Shown: in pieces, positions 1-10,906 of the stretch | Layout of the letters: each line of letters starts with the position of its first letter | Numbering within the stretch: the first letter of the stretch is position 1 | Source: Madurella fahalii | Lineage: Eukaryota > Ascomycota > Sordariomycetes > Sordariales | Reading direction: 5' to 3' | DNA length: 64,000 nt | Assembly (NCBI GenBank): GCA_029876055.1 | Contig: CM056876.1 | Coordinates: 930,001 to 994,000 of the forward strand | Program-made: the position numbers and the translations under genes | The notes under the pieces: generated by a model | What the model was told of the DNA's origin: nothing | What the model saw: only the letters and a program-made list of their open reading frames with translations | Databases searched by the model: none

Positions 1-1625
1 CCCTGGCGCACATCACATCAAATCGCGTCAAAGACTAGGCCCGTGTGGCTCCTGATACCGACGATGCCGGTATCTGTGACCTGTTACTATAAATATCTGC
101 TGTGCCTCCGCCACTGGGTTGTGGTACGCTAAATCTCTCGGTTCCCAAGTCGCCCCCCTTCACCGGCGAATCATCGAGGTGGATCGCTCTTTCCCGTCCG
201 GATTCAGAAGCCGTTTCCAGATTTGCATCGTGAGCGAATTTTCCCCGGTTGTGAGATCAGTTTGTTAGCTTCAATCGCCAAACCAACAGATAGAGCTTCA
301 CACATTTGATGCAATCCGTAAGACCCCACCCTTGCTCTTCCACCGTAGCTTTTCTTCCAATATATTCGTCGTATTCTCATTCTTGCCGTCAAGTCCTATA
401 CCCGACACCAAATGAAGTGTAACTCCGCCTGCCTGTGCAGCGGCGTTTTCCGCTAGGGCCGGTAAGCAGCAGTGTATATAAACTGTCACTCAACCGGAAC
501 ATGTCCTTGATGGCGTGCATGATGCGGGTCTTGCTAATACCGCCTTCACCACCCACATATTGAAGGTGCTGCTGGTTTCATCTTCCTGGAACCACATTCC
601 GCGCTGTCAATGAACACTGCCTGTAGCAATACCGCCATTGATTATAGCTTGTTCAAAGTGCACAGCTGAGTTAGAGCTAAAGCCACATCGACGGACAGGA
701 CCCCCCGTGCACGTTGCTTGCTAAGAGGCACAACTCCGTCGTCTAATTTCTGTCTATGTTGCTCGCGAAGGAGACCGAGCCAGGTTGAATAATCAACGGG
801 ATGGCAGCGGTTCCCATCCCCGCCTCGGCGGAGGGCGATGTTGGGGCACTTCTCATCAAGCGCCTCCCCACCTACTAGACCAAGGAGGCATCTCTGCGTG
901 CAAAACTGACGACTGGGTCCCCTCCTACCCCGAGAAGACGAACCCGCATTGCCACTATCCCCACGCTGACGTTGGGCCAGATTTCTCTGAGCTATCCTCG
1001 GCTAGGCCGGCGATGGGGCACCCGGCATCCGTATTCCGCCTCTGTTGTCATCGGATTCCTCTGGCGACGAATCACTGCTAGCAGAATCGACATTGGAACC
1101 CGTTTGGCCCGCAGGCCAATTCTTGGCCCGGCCCGGCGGAGTAAGTAGTGGTTTGATTTACGCCCTTGTACGTCCTAGGCTTGTACCCTGGCGAGGTCGG
1201 CGGTGCAGTTCGCTCGCTCAACGGTATAGACCGCAGAATGGATTTGTAATCCGCCACCCACGTCTTCATGTCGTCCATCGACCTCCAACGGTCGGCCTGC
1301 CCGTGATGTATCTGCGAGTCGAGGGCCAAGATGGTGAATGTTAGCACCTGCCTAGCAGCCGTACAACAAATGAAATTATCCCTGTGTTCCGCAACTTTGG
1401 GCCCAGGTGCCGCCGAGTGATAGTGGAGCGTTATTGGGTTGGCTCAGCGAACCATAGCGACGCCCCGATTCTAAATTTCCGACAGAATTCTGGTACACTA
1501 ACTAAAGACTCAACATTGCTGCTACTACAAGTAATCAAATAGGAATTATCCCAAATCGTTCGTTGTCTGCGTTCGCTCATCCATCCCTGACACTTCCCGT
1601 CTCTATTGACTATGGTGTACAGCAC
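1..1625. other. no supported gene
   Basis: I see no gene I can support here. Open frames are short and have no recognisable domain. One minus-strand frame (1347-1078) contains a GYKP-x-Y segment resembling the C-terminal tail of the LITAF protein at 1626-2319, so it may be the remains of a duplicate, but it lacks the zinc-ribbon cysteines. Confidence 0.4.
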
Positions 1626-2319
1626 CTAAGGGGTACCCGGCTCCTTTTTGGTCACCTCGGACTTGGACCCAACGGTTTTCCCGGTCGGTACCGTCATCTT
1701 AATGGGTTGATACTGGCTGGGCTTGTACCCCGACGCCGCCTGCGGCCAAATTGGTTCCGTTTTACCACCATGTAGCTTGCGAGCAACATGCTTCCTGCAG
1801 CCACTGCAGTAGTGGTCAGTGTCCGCACCCCAGTGGCAGAGAATCGGTATGCAAGCGCCAATGCCGCCACAGAATATGCAGCAGCACAAAGCGGCAGTCC
1901 TGCATGACTATCGCGTCAGCTTGAGATGCCGGAGGGATTCACGAATTCATTAGCACTTACGCAGTCTCGCCGTTGTCGTTTGGCACGACTCTGGTTCGCT
2001 GGCGACTGTGACAATAGGGGCAGTCGATAAACTCGGGCTCCTCGCTCAGATCCGTAAGTCTGATGACGTAGTTCTCGGGTCGCCAAACCCCATTGGGACC
2101 TTGGGATAGAAGCTTGACCGTTGGCCCGGGTTTGGGCTCACCAGTCCGGTCGCTGTTCCTAGCAATGTTCAACGTCATCTCCTCGGGTGGCGCTGGTTTG
2201 GTTGCTGTTATCTCGTCGATGTCTGCTGTATCCGCAGGCTGAGCTACAGCAATGCGATCGTCCCGGGCGTGACCCGCGTCCACATCTACCGTGGTTGTGA
2301 TCGGAGCGCGAGAATCCAT
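1626..2319 (-). CDS. LITAF-domain zinc-ribbon protein, two exons
   Basis: The gene encodes about 210 residues in two exons: 2319-1961 and 1899-1626, with a 61-bp intron (donor GTAAGT, acceptor GCAG). Splicing joins CPYCHSRQRTRV in exon 1 to a Cys-rich hydrophobic stretch (LCCCIFCGGIGACIPILC) and then HYCSGC in exon 2. That CxxC / hydrophobic segment / CxxC order defines the LITAF domain, a monotopic zinc-binding unit placed on the cytosolic face of endosomal or lysosomal membranes in characterised families. The first 75 or so residues are acidic and probably disordered; a Lys/Thr-rich tail follows the domain. The start is the first ATG of the frame, with no other ATG close upstream. The exact cellular role in fungi is not known to me. 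Confidence in the domain is high; the intron is supported by frame and by domain continuity. Confidence 0.85.
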
Positions 2320-3057
2320 TTGGCCAGATTCGGTCAGATTGGAGAGAATGTTGCCAGCAGTGTATTAGACAGCTCAAAAGTTACCCGATCCATTCCAGTC
2401 GGGACGTTCCATGTCGGTTGAAGAGCCCGGCAGCAGTCACTCATTGTTGCCATTCAACTATATAGTTGAGTGTCAGTATTACAGTGCCAAGATACCAATA
2501 TCTCTCTCCCGCCGCCACGCGTGTTAAGACAGACCGGTTATTATAACCCCGGAAGGCTCCAGCCAAGCCATCAACCACTCAGAGCATTGTGTCGTGCCAC
2601 GCCGGCAGGTTGGAAGGTGAAGGGTTACCTAATTTTGGGACATTCATTAATATGTTCGGGGCTGAGGGGTGGATGTGGTTGATAAGGCTGCGTGGGATGC
2701 TGCACACCATTCTCCAGTTGAACTCGCTAGGAGCCAATTGAAGGGCATTGGCAATACTCTTCCGGTTGGGCCCGATGGGCTATAGTAGGGCTGCGCCTCT
2801 ATGAATTCAGCCTGGACACTTGGCTGCAATCGGCAATCGAGGTCTCATTCCCATGTAGAAAGCCCTGCCTTCATTCACCCCACTCTCAACGGCACAAGGC
2901 CCTCGGCCAGGGCTCGTAACGAGGTACACCAGCTAGGCTTGAAAGAACGATCTTCCCTGCGACTTCCTATAAAGCTGCGCCAGGAAAGTGGCTAGGTACG
3001 GCCTTTTTGGCCCCCTTCTGCACTTTTCATACATATCTTTTGTCCCCTTAATACAAG
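2320..3057. promoter_or_regulatory. intergenic region with probable HET-gene promoter
   Basis: This divergent region lies between the LITAF gene and the HET gene. A TATA-like CTATAAAG sits near 2968, about 90 bp before the HET start codon, followed by a pyrimidine-rich stretch from about 3001 to 3050 typical of fungal transcription start regions. No gene is visible. Confidence 0.4.
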
Positions 3058-4942
3058 ATGCGGCTTCTTAATGTGCAAACCTTACGGCTTGAGGATAAGG
3101 GAGACGGCGCAACGTACGCGATACTTTCTCATCGCTGGGAGGACGAAGAGATTCTGTTTGAGGACGTGACAAGTGTCAGGGACAAGATCTACGGAGGACC
3201 GAAACACAAGCTGGGCTATATCAAGCTCGAGGGCGCCTGCAGGCAAGCACAAAGAGATGGTTTTGGGTACTTGTGGTGTGACACGTGCTGTATCGATAAA
3301 TCAAGCAGTGCCGAGCTTTCCGAGGCCATCAATTCAATGTACAGGTAAGACACCTATTGTCCAGAGCCTCAATCATCTGAGTTCCCTGCCTTACCTAAGT
3401 AGGTACTACCAAAACGCAGCAATCTGCTACGCTTACCTTGCCGGATTGCCCGAGGATACGGACACACAGACGGATCCGGAATTCGCCAACCATGAATGGT
3501 TCACTAGAGGATGGACCCTGCAAGAGTTGATCGCACCAAAGGAAGTTCTGTTCTTCACCGAACGGCGCAGGATTGGCGCCCCCGAAATCCCCAAGAAATC
3601 TAACCGAACGAGCGACTGGATCCTTTTAGGGCGAAAATCTGGCCTGTACACGAGACTCTCTTCCATTACTGGCATCGATACGAACGTCCTTAGGGGCTCT
3701 CAGGAAATCGGATCCATCAGCATCGCTAAACGCATGTCATGGGCGGCAAAGAGGGTCACCACCAGGATCGAGGACCGTGCCTACTGTCTCCTAGGACTTT
3801 TTGGCATCAACATGCCTATGCTGTACGGCGAGAACGAAAAGGCCTTCATCCGACTCCAGGAGGAAATCATGAAGGAATCCAGCGACGAGTCGTTATTCGC
3901 ATGGAGAGACGATAACGCTGATCCGGACGCACTTACAGGCTTGCTCACCTCTTCGCCGTGTATGTTTAAGGGCTCGGGGAGCTTCTTTGCCTACTACGAC
4001 TGGGAGCCGCGAGTCCCGTATTTCAAGACGAACCACGGCCTGCAGATAACGCTTCGCCTCACTCCCGTTGAGTCTAACGACCTCTACGTGGCGGCGCTCA
4101 ACTGTCCTCGGCCCTCCGAGACGGATGGGTTCGCGGGAATCTTCCTTAGGCGTCTAAGCCACACCAGCAGTGACCAGATGTCGACAAATTATTATGACCA
4201 GTACGCCCGAGTGCGCAGCGGCACCATCGCCGCGATCGACGGCAAAGGCAGTGGTGCCGCCCGTGGCAACATCACTACCTTCTACGTCCGTCAAAACCCT
4301 GACCGGTCAGCCCCGCCTCGTATCTACCCAGACCACATCGTGCAGCTACGTAACGGGCCCGATAGCATGTTGTACAAGCTCTACGGCACTATGGGAAATA
4401 AATCCGACAACCCCCTCTCCTTAAGTGTGCCTTGGATCCCAAAAGGCATCAAGAGCGCGTTCAGTGTGGCCAAGCAACGGAACCGGCTGGCTGCGGTGGT
4501 TGTCTTTGAGCGGCTAGACAAATCTCGCGCTAAATTCACCGTCCTTTTGGGCTCGGTATCGGACACAGGCGACATTGGCTTCCATGTTCTTGACGGCTGG
4601 GAAGAAGCACGCACCTTTGGGGGATGGGCCAGGGTGTTCGAGCCGCAGCCGCTCAAGCCGGCGGTGAACCTAGGATATGACAGCGTCCAGGTCCGTATTG
4701 AGTCGAGCGTGGTGCACAACCGCAAGTACTTTATGGTGGACATAGGCGCCACCCCGAACCGTTCCTTCGTCGATACTTTGATGGAAGCTGTGGCTAAAGA
4801 GATACCAGGTGTCGGGACAGGGCAGCAGCAGCGCAAAATCGATGGTTTGGTTGTAACCAAAAGGTTAGCTGCATCTCAAAAGGAGATTCGTGCCAAAGGC
4901 TCTAGCGTTAGAGATTTTATTCAAAACTTAAAGCGGACTTAA
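3058..4942 (+). CDS. HET-domain (heterokaryon incompatibility) protein, two exons
   Basis: The product is about 608 residues from exons 3058-3344 and 3403-4942 (58-bp intron, donor GTAAGA). HET domains mediate vegetative incompatibility and regulated cell death in filamentous fungi. The N-terminus shows the family blocks in order: YAILSHRW near residue 21, YLWCDTCCID near residue 80, the AYL(A)GLP block just after the intron, then WFTRGWTLQELIAP near residue 140. A second conserved block, RIEDRAYCLLGLFGINMP with MLYGENEKAF, follows near residues 240-260. The remaining 340 residues carry no NACHT, WD40 or ankyrin signature, so this is a HET protein with an undefined C-terminal region. The intron restores a continuous frame (SMYR-YYQNAAICYAY). 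The frame is intact, so the gene may be functional. Its partner locus is unknown. Confidence 0.9.
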
Positions 4943-5999
4943 AGGGAAAAGGACTTAATTATACCGCTCAAAAGCCTCCTACTTATTGGGATTAGAACAA
5001 GGTATATCTTCTTTCTTTCTTTCTTTCTACTTACACTCTATTCTTGAGCTCCCTCTTCGCTCCCTGCAGTGTCACAATATCCGTATCGGAAGATCCTAGG
5101 CGGTCAGGGCAAGAGCATAGAAGGGATAACATCGCTTGGCAAGGCATTCTTCCCTTTCAGTCCCTATAGCTTCGAACTTGCTATGTGCGTCCATGACAGA
5201 ACAATTGCATTGTTTGCGCGTATGGTCTTTTGAATGGTTTTGAGTATACAGCTTGCAACAGTGTAGCGAAACCTCCTATCCCTCTCGATCAACACAGCAC
5301 CGCCGAGATGATCTGGAAAAGCAATTGGACTCCATATACAGCGCAGGACCCGGGCTTTATGTATTCATTCATGATGAAGCTCTCATAATTCCAATTGGAG
5401 GTTGAGATGCAGTTTATGGAGAATCGTGCCCTTATTCACCGCCTCCGCGATGTCGAGATCCGATTGCTGGGTGCAGCAGTTGAGGCGCTTCCCCACGCCT
5501 CTGTGTTGCTCAAACCACGGCTCTTCAGCGGACAGGTGGATATTCAGCAGCTGGGACGGGGCCACTGGGTGCACCCACTCCTACGAGCTCCTGAGAGCCG
5601 TCAAAGTTCTCCAGCCGCTTAGCGTGTAGTGGGTAAAGCTACGCGGGGCTCAGCCGGTGGCTGAGATATGACCGAGACCGAACGTAGCCAGTCTGGCGCG
5701 GAGTGTGTACGTTTAGGGCTTAATAGCGAATCCCTGATGTCCCCAACGTGTCAGGAGCACGTGTATAGCTCAGGGGTGGTTTCCAACATCGAGCCGTCTC
5801 CCACAGGACTGGATGCACGTAAGTCAGCCGCGCTACAATAGATTGTATAGGGACTACTATAAGACGCTAGCTGCTCCACGTAAGTAATATACTTACTAAC
5901 CTTGGTTCGCATATTCTAGGGCACTGTGGGCTATATCCGTTAAGCACTACTTCTAGCTCGTTAGTTACCTTAGGCACAGCTCCAACAGTTACCTATACT
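4943..5999. other. gene-poor stretch, TpA-rich at its right end
   Basis: A TTTC microsatellite lies just after the HET gene, near 5012-5030. The overlapping frames at 5383-5629 have no domain I recognise. From about 5820 the sequence is rich in TA dinucleotides and stop codons, consistent with decayed DNA. Confidence 0.35.
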
Positions 6000-6620
6000 C
6001 CCTATAGTAACCATTGGCGTTGCCCGCCGGAAATCCCTGAGCCTACTACCTCTCCCCCTCTTAGACTACAACAACTTCGACGTCGTTACTAGCAGGTGAA
6101 TGTAAGCCTCACGGTGATCATTGACACTGCCCTCCGGGCGATCCCTAAACCAACCACAGCACCTCTGGCCTTATCAACAACTAGAACGCCTCCCACCTTA
6201 TCAGCAACCACAACGCATCGAACGGCGCGAGAATATGAATCGCATAGTGATGATTGGTATTGCCCGCCCGGTATTCCTGAACCAACCACTCTTCCACCCT
6301 TGCAGTCAACGGGTAGTATTAGCCCAACCACCAACAGGCAAATGCAGACCACATGGTGACCACTGACGCTATCCTCCTAGGGTGCCAAAACCTACAATGC
6401 CTCCCTCAACTAATAGGGCGACCCGTAACTCTAGTTCCGTAGCTCCTCCCACTAGGACTTATGAGCCCCATGTCGACCATTGGCACTGTCTATCCGGCGT
6501 TTTAGAGCCCAGCACTCGCGACTCACTCATACAAAACCGCCGACAACCACAAGGACGGGGCATTTCCAACATCTGTGCGGTAACCGGCTACGGCTATGCA
6601 AACAACCTATTGCTGCAGCC
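6000..6620 (+). pseudogene. decayed relic of a repetitive HxDHWxC / EPTT cell-surface protein
   Basis: Five diverged copies of one unit start near 6011, 6117, 6250, 6361 and 6477 (spacing about 106-133 bp). Each unit keeps a core readable as DHW(H/Y)CPPG(I/V)PEPTT in one frame or another; clear examples are SDDWYCPPGIPEPTT near 6235-6290 and HVDHWHCLSGVLEPST near 6465-6515. Fungal extracellular proteins with repeated HGDHWHCP...PEPTT units match this pattern; that link is from memory of the family. Stops and frame changes separate the copies, so there is no intact gene. The upstream signal peptide and the downstream anchor are not recognisable. I read it as a dead gene that has accumulated both point changes and indels. 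Confidence 0.55.
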
Positions 6621-7496
6621 GTCAACGCCTTCTTCCAGGTCAATCACAAGACTATTACTAAGTCGCTAAACCAACCTAATTATAAAAGACGCCGGCACCG
6701 CCTCGGAAACCTAGTCATTGTCTAACGATACTACTCCTGCCAAGCACACGACCCGAGCAAGCGGCTCCATAACGCTTTGCGCCGGTTCGCGGGTACCTAC
6801 GATATCGTCTACCGTCGCTTCGGCAATCTAAGTATCCTTCCCTTCCTATTATGTCGCCTTACTGTTTATCCACCACGTTACGTTTTGTCTCGACGGTAGG
6901 TATGGCCCTATGACAGCGACGTGGGAGGGTTCAGGTAGGATAGAATAGAACAATCTAGAAAAACACACTCCAAACGGTAAAAGCCGAAACACCAAATGCC
7001 CGAAATGCTTATCACGGGACCCCCCTCCCCGCCCCATCCTCTCTGCCGCCTTACCCAACCTAGCCGCTACACCCCAGGCGCCCGCTCAGCATTTCAGACC
7101 GCCAGCCGCACGGCCCCCAACACCGCAACAATCAGTGGCGCAGGAAATCTTGGCTCTTAGTTCATTCCAGTCCCGGTCTGTTGGTTCGAGAAGCCCGTTT
7201 ATGCCTCTTGGTCATTGGCCGACACCGGACCAGGTCCCTTGTCGCTGCTCTTGGCTGCATAATTCCCATTGGTGTTCTCCGCTGTATTACAAAGAGGTGC
7301 TCCGCCGCAAGCGCAAATCCGGGCTAATGCTTGAACCAATGCAATCCTTGTCCCATGAGGACACAGATCTCAGGTTTTTCGGTTGATTCCTAAAACTCTC
7401 GCTTCTTCTCTCGGAAGAACTAGATGAGTGTATCCTCCTATCTCCTCATTGCGTCGCCTTTGTTCTTCTCTTCTCCTCTAGATACTGAAACCACTA
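6621..7496. other. intergenic, no gene seen
   Basis: I see no coding potential with a recognisable domain. The last 100 bases before 7497 are pyrimidine-rich (CTTCTTCTCTC, TTCTTCTCTTCTCCTC), a common fungal core-promoter feature for the downstream gene. Confidence 0.35.
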
Positions 7497-8567
7497 ATGG
7501 TGGCAGATTCGAAGATGGCCAAAATTTCTCATTTTCTGTCTTTTTTGCTATTATTATTCAATTGCGCTTTTGCCCAAAATCGATGCTACTTCCCTAACTC
7601 GGGGGAAGCCATTGGCGACTTCCCCTGCGACCCAGACGCGGAAGATAGCGTGTGCTGTGGGGTAGCGCCAGGTGCAGTGTGCCTCTCTAATAGGTTATGC
7701 CAGCGGCCTGGGGAGCATATGATCAGAGGGTCATGTACGGATAGGACATGGAGTTCGCCCGAATGCCCCTCGTTTTGTACTCAACGATGTACGTTCTCGG
7801 TTTATCTCTTCCCCGCAGATCCCATTATCTATTAGCTAGGCGATACGGAGGTCCCCGAGCCGTTCTTGTTACCTGGAGACTCGGGGCGTGCCAGTACACT
7901 AGGTTGTGCTTGCTAACTAGGCCCGTAAATAGACCAGGGAATGGGACCCAACCTGATATCCTGCGCCAATGTAACTAGCAGGGATACATCGCTCTGCTGC
8001 GAGGGTGTAGCCAACTGCTGCGATGAGGGTATTGAGCGGTTCGAGTTACTTCCCTCAAATCCGGAGCCATGGGCAATCTGGGACGACACGAGGTCCCAAT
8101 TCGTTGTAGTAACGGCGACTTCCACTTCCATGTCCACGACAGCGAGGACGACCACATCGATACCCACAAGCTCTACCAGCAGCGTAACTACAACTTCGGC
8201 CCCACTACCGACCCAGACTACGCCGGATAGGTCGGACCAAACCCAGCCATCAGATCAAGCCCAGTCACCGGGTCAGACCCAGTCATCGGAATTGTCCACT
8301 GGAGCGCAGGCAGGAATCGGCGTCGGGGTCTCTGTCTGCGCGATCCTCCTCGGCATTATTGCTTATTTGCTTTGGAAGTTGTATCAGAACAAGAAGGGAG
8401 CCAGATATTATGGGGACCAGCAATACTCAGGACCCCCATATCCGGGACATGTTCTGCCGCCAGAAATGCTCGCTCCTCCTTCTGAGTTGTACACCGAGCC
8501 GCAGTATGCGGAGCTTGTTGGATCGCAGAAGTTAGTTGAGTTGCCAGGTGTCACAATGCAGAAGTAA
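7497..8567 (+). CDS. single-pass membrane protein with Cys-rich ectodomain
   Basis: The protein has an N-terminal signal peptide (hydrophobic core LSFLLLLFNCAFA), a Cys-rich ectodomain starting RCYFPNSGEAIGDFPC and including DSVCCG and VCLSNRLC, a Ser/Thr/Gln-rich stalk, one transmembrane helix (AGIGVGVSVCAILLGIIAYL) and a cytosolic tail rich in Pro and Tyr. This layout is common in fungal plasma-membrane proteins of unknown function. Exon 1 ends at 7788 (donor GTACGT); exon 2 probably starts at 7840. A second short intron lies near 7894-7932, and its exact borders are uncertain because the best in-frame choice is only about 39 bp. The last exon runs to 8567. With these borders the product is about 326 residues. 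Translation may start at 7497 or at the second Met at 7515. The Tyr-rich tail suggests signalling or sorting, but that is speculative. Confidence 0.75.
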
Positions 8568-9600
8568 CAATGCTGGGCAGCCTGACAAGATAGATAAGAG
8601 ATAGATATCGGTCAATCGATTGCAAACAATTAACCTAGTAGTGATTTGATGTACTCATAGAGAAATAATTGGTGCAAATTAGGTTTTTAGTGGTTTGTGT
8701 TCCAACTCGTTGGTAGGAGCACGGGAGTTATTGCATGTGTGAGGTCATAGACTGTTGCTGGCACATAACCCCGAAAGTAATGATTCATGCTCCCTATCCA
8801 TTTCATCCTAAATCCTTTGTAAATTGTGCGCTCATGTTGGGCTCAGAGAGAGGTCTACCTAAATATCGTGAGTTACCGCCTATAAAATATAAGTGCTATA
8901 TCATCAAATCTTTGATGTGTGTGCGCCAACCACGTCCTCAACGATTCTCTCATGTTTTGGGGTAAGAAAATACATGGGAGGCGACTAAATACAAAAACGT
9001 GGCAGAGAAGACCGGTGCAGTGTGCTCTGTCAAGTGGAAGCTTGGGAACCAAAGTAACAGATGGTGAAAACTTTGCTAGAGTTTCCGAGTCATCCTCTGG
9101 GTCAACTCGCTTCTCTCCCCTGGTTGATCCGTGCCGGAATGTGAAATAGTTTGGTAGACACATCACTCCGTTTTCATGTGGCAGGTTAAATCACCTGGTG
9201 TGACGACCTAAATGGTCCGTACTTTTAGGGGCTGCTGAAGGGCGTCGACCAGATTGGGAATGGGACGGATACGCAGGGCTGTTAGAAAGAAAGGGGTTCT
9301 GGTCAGAGGCGTGAGGTACTGCTTGTACCCGTGGTCCACTCTTATGGCCCCACTTCTACAATCCAATTAATCGCACAGGCAAAACTCTCGCCAGTTAATG
9401 TCAGGTTACCCACCTCTTCAACGCTCGGGCACAGGAACCTCACCGCCCAAACCCACACTTGGCCGAAAGGAACTAGGCTGCGGCCAGAGACTTGTACAGT
9501 GTTAGATTGGCGGCCATCGTTCCCGTGCCACGCCATCTTCCGTCCCCACCTCGGGCACTTAAAGTATGCCCAGGCGGCAACTCCTGGCCCTCAAGCTGCT
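8568..9600. other. intergenic, no intact gene
   Basis: Only short frames occur here, and none has a recognisable domain. The right part leads into the NACHT relic and may be its decayed upstream sequence, but I cannot align it. Confidence 0.35.
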
Positions 9601-9902
9601 TCGAGCGACCGTCTAGGAGACATAACCGAGTCTTCATTGCCGCGGACGCGCTCAATGAGTGTTGGGGGGTCCAGAGAACAAGATCTATAGAGGAGAAGTC
9701 TGGACGACTGCAAGCGCACTACGGTGTGAAGCTCATGGTGACCTCGCAGGTGATCCCTGAAATCACTGCACCATTTCAGGGGGCCATCAGGCTGGAGATT
9801 ATTGCGGATACCACAGACAGCGTTTGCAGAGATGTGTGGCGGACCGGACGGGGAACCCCTGTAACAGGGGAGGAGTTTTGTATTCCTATATTGCATGACT
9901 AA
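9601..9902 (+). pseudogene. relic of a NACHT-type STAND NTPase
   Basis: One frame from about 9627 to 9860 reads RVFIAADALNECWG, then after 25 residues KLMVTSQVIPEI, then FQGAIRLEI. In fungal NACHT proteins the same order is a Walker B block (hhhhDALDEC), the TSR-type sensor strand (hhVTSRxIPEI) and a short strand before the helical domain. No Walker A motif, start codon or C-terminal repeat domain can be found on either side, and the frame stops at 9900. This is a fragment of roughly 80 residues of what is normally a protein of about 1000 residues or more. It indicates that an NLR-like receptor gene once stood here. Confidence 0.65.
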
Positions 9903-10090
9903 CGACTTGCAGGGATGATAAACCTGCTTCCATTGGCCAATGACCCCCATACGCAGTGTTTGACCTCTCAGCCCTGTTGGAGCCGAAATGAGCCTCCAGG
10001 CTTCGTCGACCGATTTTTCAAAAATATAAGACCCAGCCGTCCTTCCACACTTGACGCATTCACAAGGATAATCCAACTACCCGAATCAAA

Positions 10091-10828
10091 ATGCTTCGTT
10101 CTACACGTCTCGTGGTGCTCGCTGTGCTACTCGTTCTCCTCCCTCACTCCGCCTCCGCGGCCGGGATTGGGTCCAACATGCTGGACGAGTGCCCCTGCGG
10201 GCCAATCTACAAAACAATGGTCCGATGCCAGAAGATCAGACCGCCCGAGGGGCTAGGCGATGGGATTACAGATTGCATATGCGTTCCAAACCCGGACGGC
10301 TGGTACCCCTACATCCACAACTGCCGCGCGTGTCTGTCGGGCAATGATTTCTTCGACAACCTCTCCGGGATGATGACGCAGCTTTTAACCTCGTGCACCG
10401 AGGCCGGCGGGAATGTGGTGAGCGATGGGGAGAGCATCTGCGCGAGCAATGCCATGTGGGAATATTGTGCCTCGCTCAAGGACGGCTCTGATGGGCAACC
10501 AAGCTGGGCAAGCTTCGAGCGATTTTCAGACGCGGGCGACAACAGCAATGCGACGCAGCTCCTTAGCTTCGAAGAACCGCCCCAAGAAAGCGGGACCAGC
10601 TCAGAAACGCCCCAAGAAAGTGGGACCAGCTCAGAAACGGCCGCATCAGAGACGATGACGGCGACGTCGACGGCGACTGGGACCGGCACCCTGTCTACAA
10701 CCACTGCTTCGCAAGGCACTGCGACCACATCGACCCCGTCTTCTGCCGCCCGCTCGGGATACACGACTCAGTCCGGACATGCTCTGGGGTTGCTGTTTAC
10801 CGCGGGCGCTGGTTATCTTCTAGTTTGA
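10091..10828 (+). CDS. secreted Cys-rich protein with Ser/Thr stalk and GPI-type tail
   Basis: The frame is intronless and encodes 245 residues. Residues 1-23 form a signal peptide (RLVVLAVLLVLLPHSASA). A folded region of about 130 residues with around ten cysteines follows, including ECPCGPIYKTMVRC, DCICVPNPDGWYP, NCRAC and EYCASL. The region after residue 160 is rich in Ser, Thr and Glu, and the last 18 residues are hydrophobic (ALGLLFTAGAGYLLV), as expected for a GPI-attachment signal. The product probably sits on the plasma membrane or in the cell wall. The stalk contains a 30-bp tandem duplication encoding PQESGTSSET twice. I do not recognise a named family. The ATG at 10091 is preceded by CAAA and directly precedes the signal peptide, so the start is well supported. 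Confidence 0.85.
   Translation: MLRSTRLVVLAVLLVLLPHSASAAGIGSNMLDECPCGPIYKTMVRCQKIRPPEGLGDGITDCICVPNPDGWYPYIHNCRACLSGNDFFDNLSGMMTQLLTSCTEAGGNVVSDGESICASNAMWEYCASLKDGSDGQPSWASFERFSDAGDNSNATQLLSFEEPPQESGTSSETPQESGTSSETAASETMTATSTATGTGTLSTTTASQGTATTSTPSSAARSGYTTQSGHALGLLFTAGAGYLLV
10577..10639 (+). repeat. 30-bp tandem duplication inside the GPI-type gene
   Basis: Two adjacent copies encode PQESGTSSET and differ at a single base (AGC versus AGT in the serine codon). They extend the Ser/Thr stalk in frame. Confidence 0.8.
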
Positions 10829-10887
10829 ATTGGCAGGTTGCACCAATCTTGAGGATTGATTTTCCTCGGCCTAAGTTGATAAGTCTG

Positions 10888-10906
10888 GGGGGGGGGGGGG
10901 GGGACG
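10888..10906. repeat. poly-G tract
   Basis: About 18 consecutive G bases lie 60 bp after the stop codon of the GPI-type gene. Tracts of this length are prone to length change and sequencing error, so the exact count is uncertain. Confidence 0.8.

Noticed and set aside
1078..1347. Duplicate LITAF gene
   Set aside because: Only a GYKP-type tail segment resembles the real LITAF protein; the cysteines are absent, so it is mentioned but not called.
5383..5629. Overlapping short frames downstream of the HET gene
   Set aside because: No domain, start context or splice extension on either strand.
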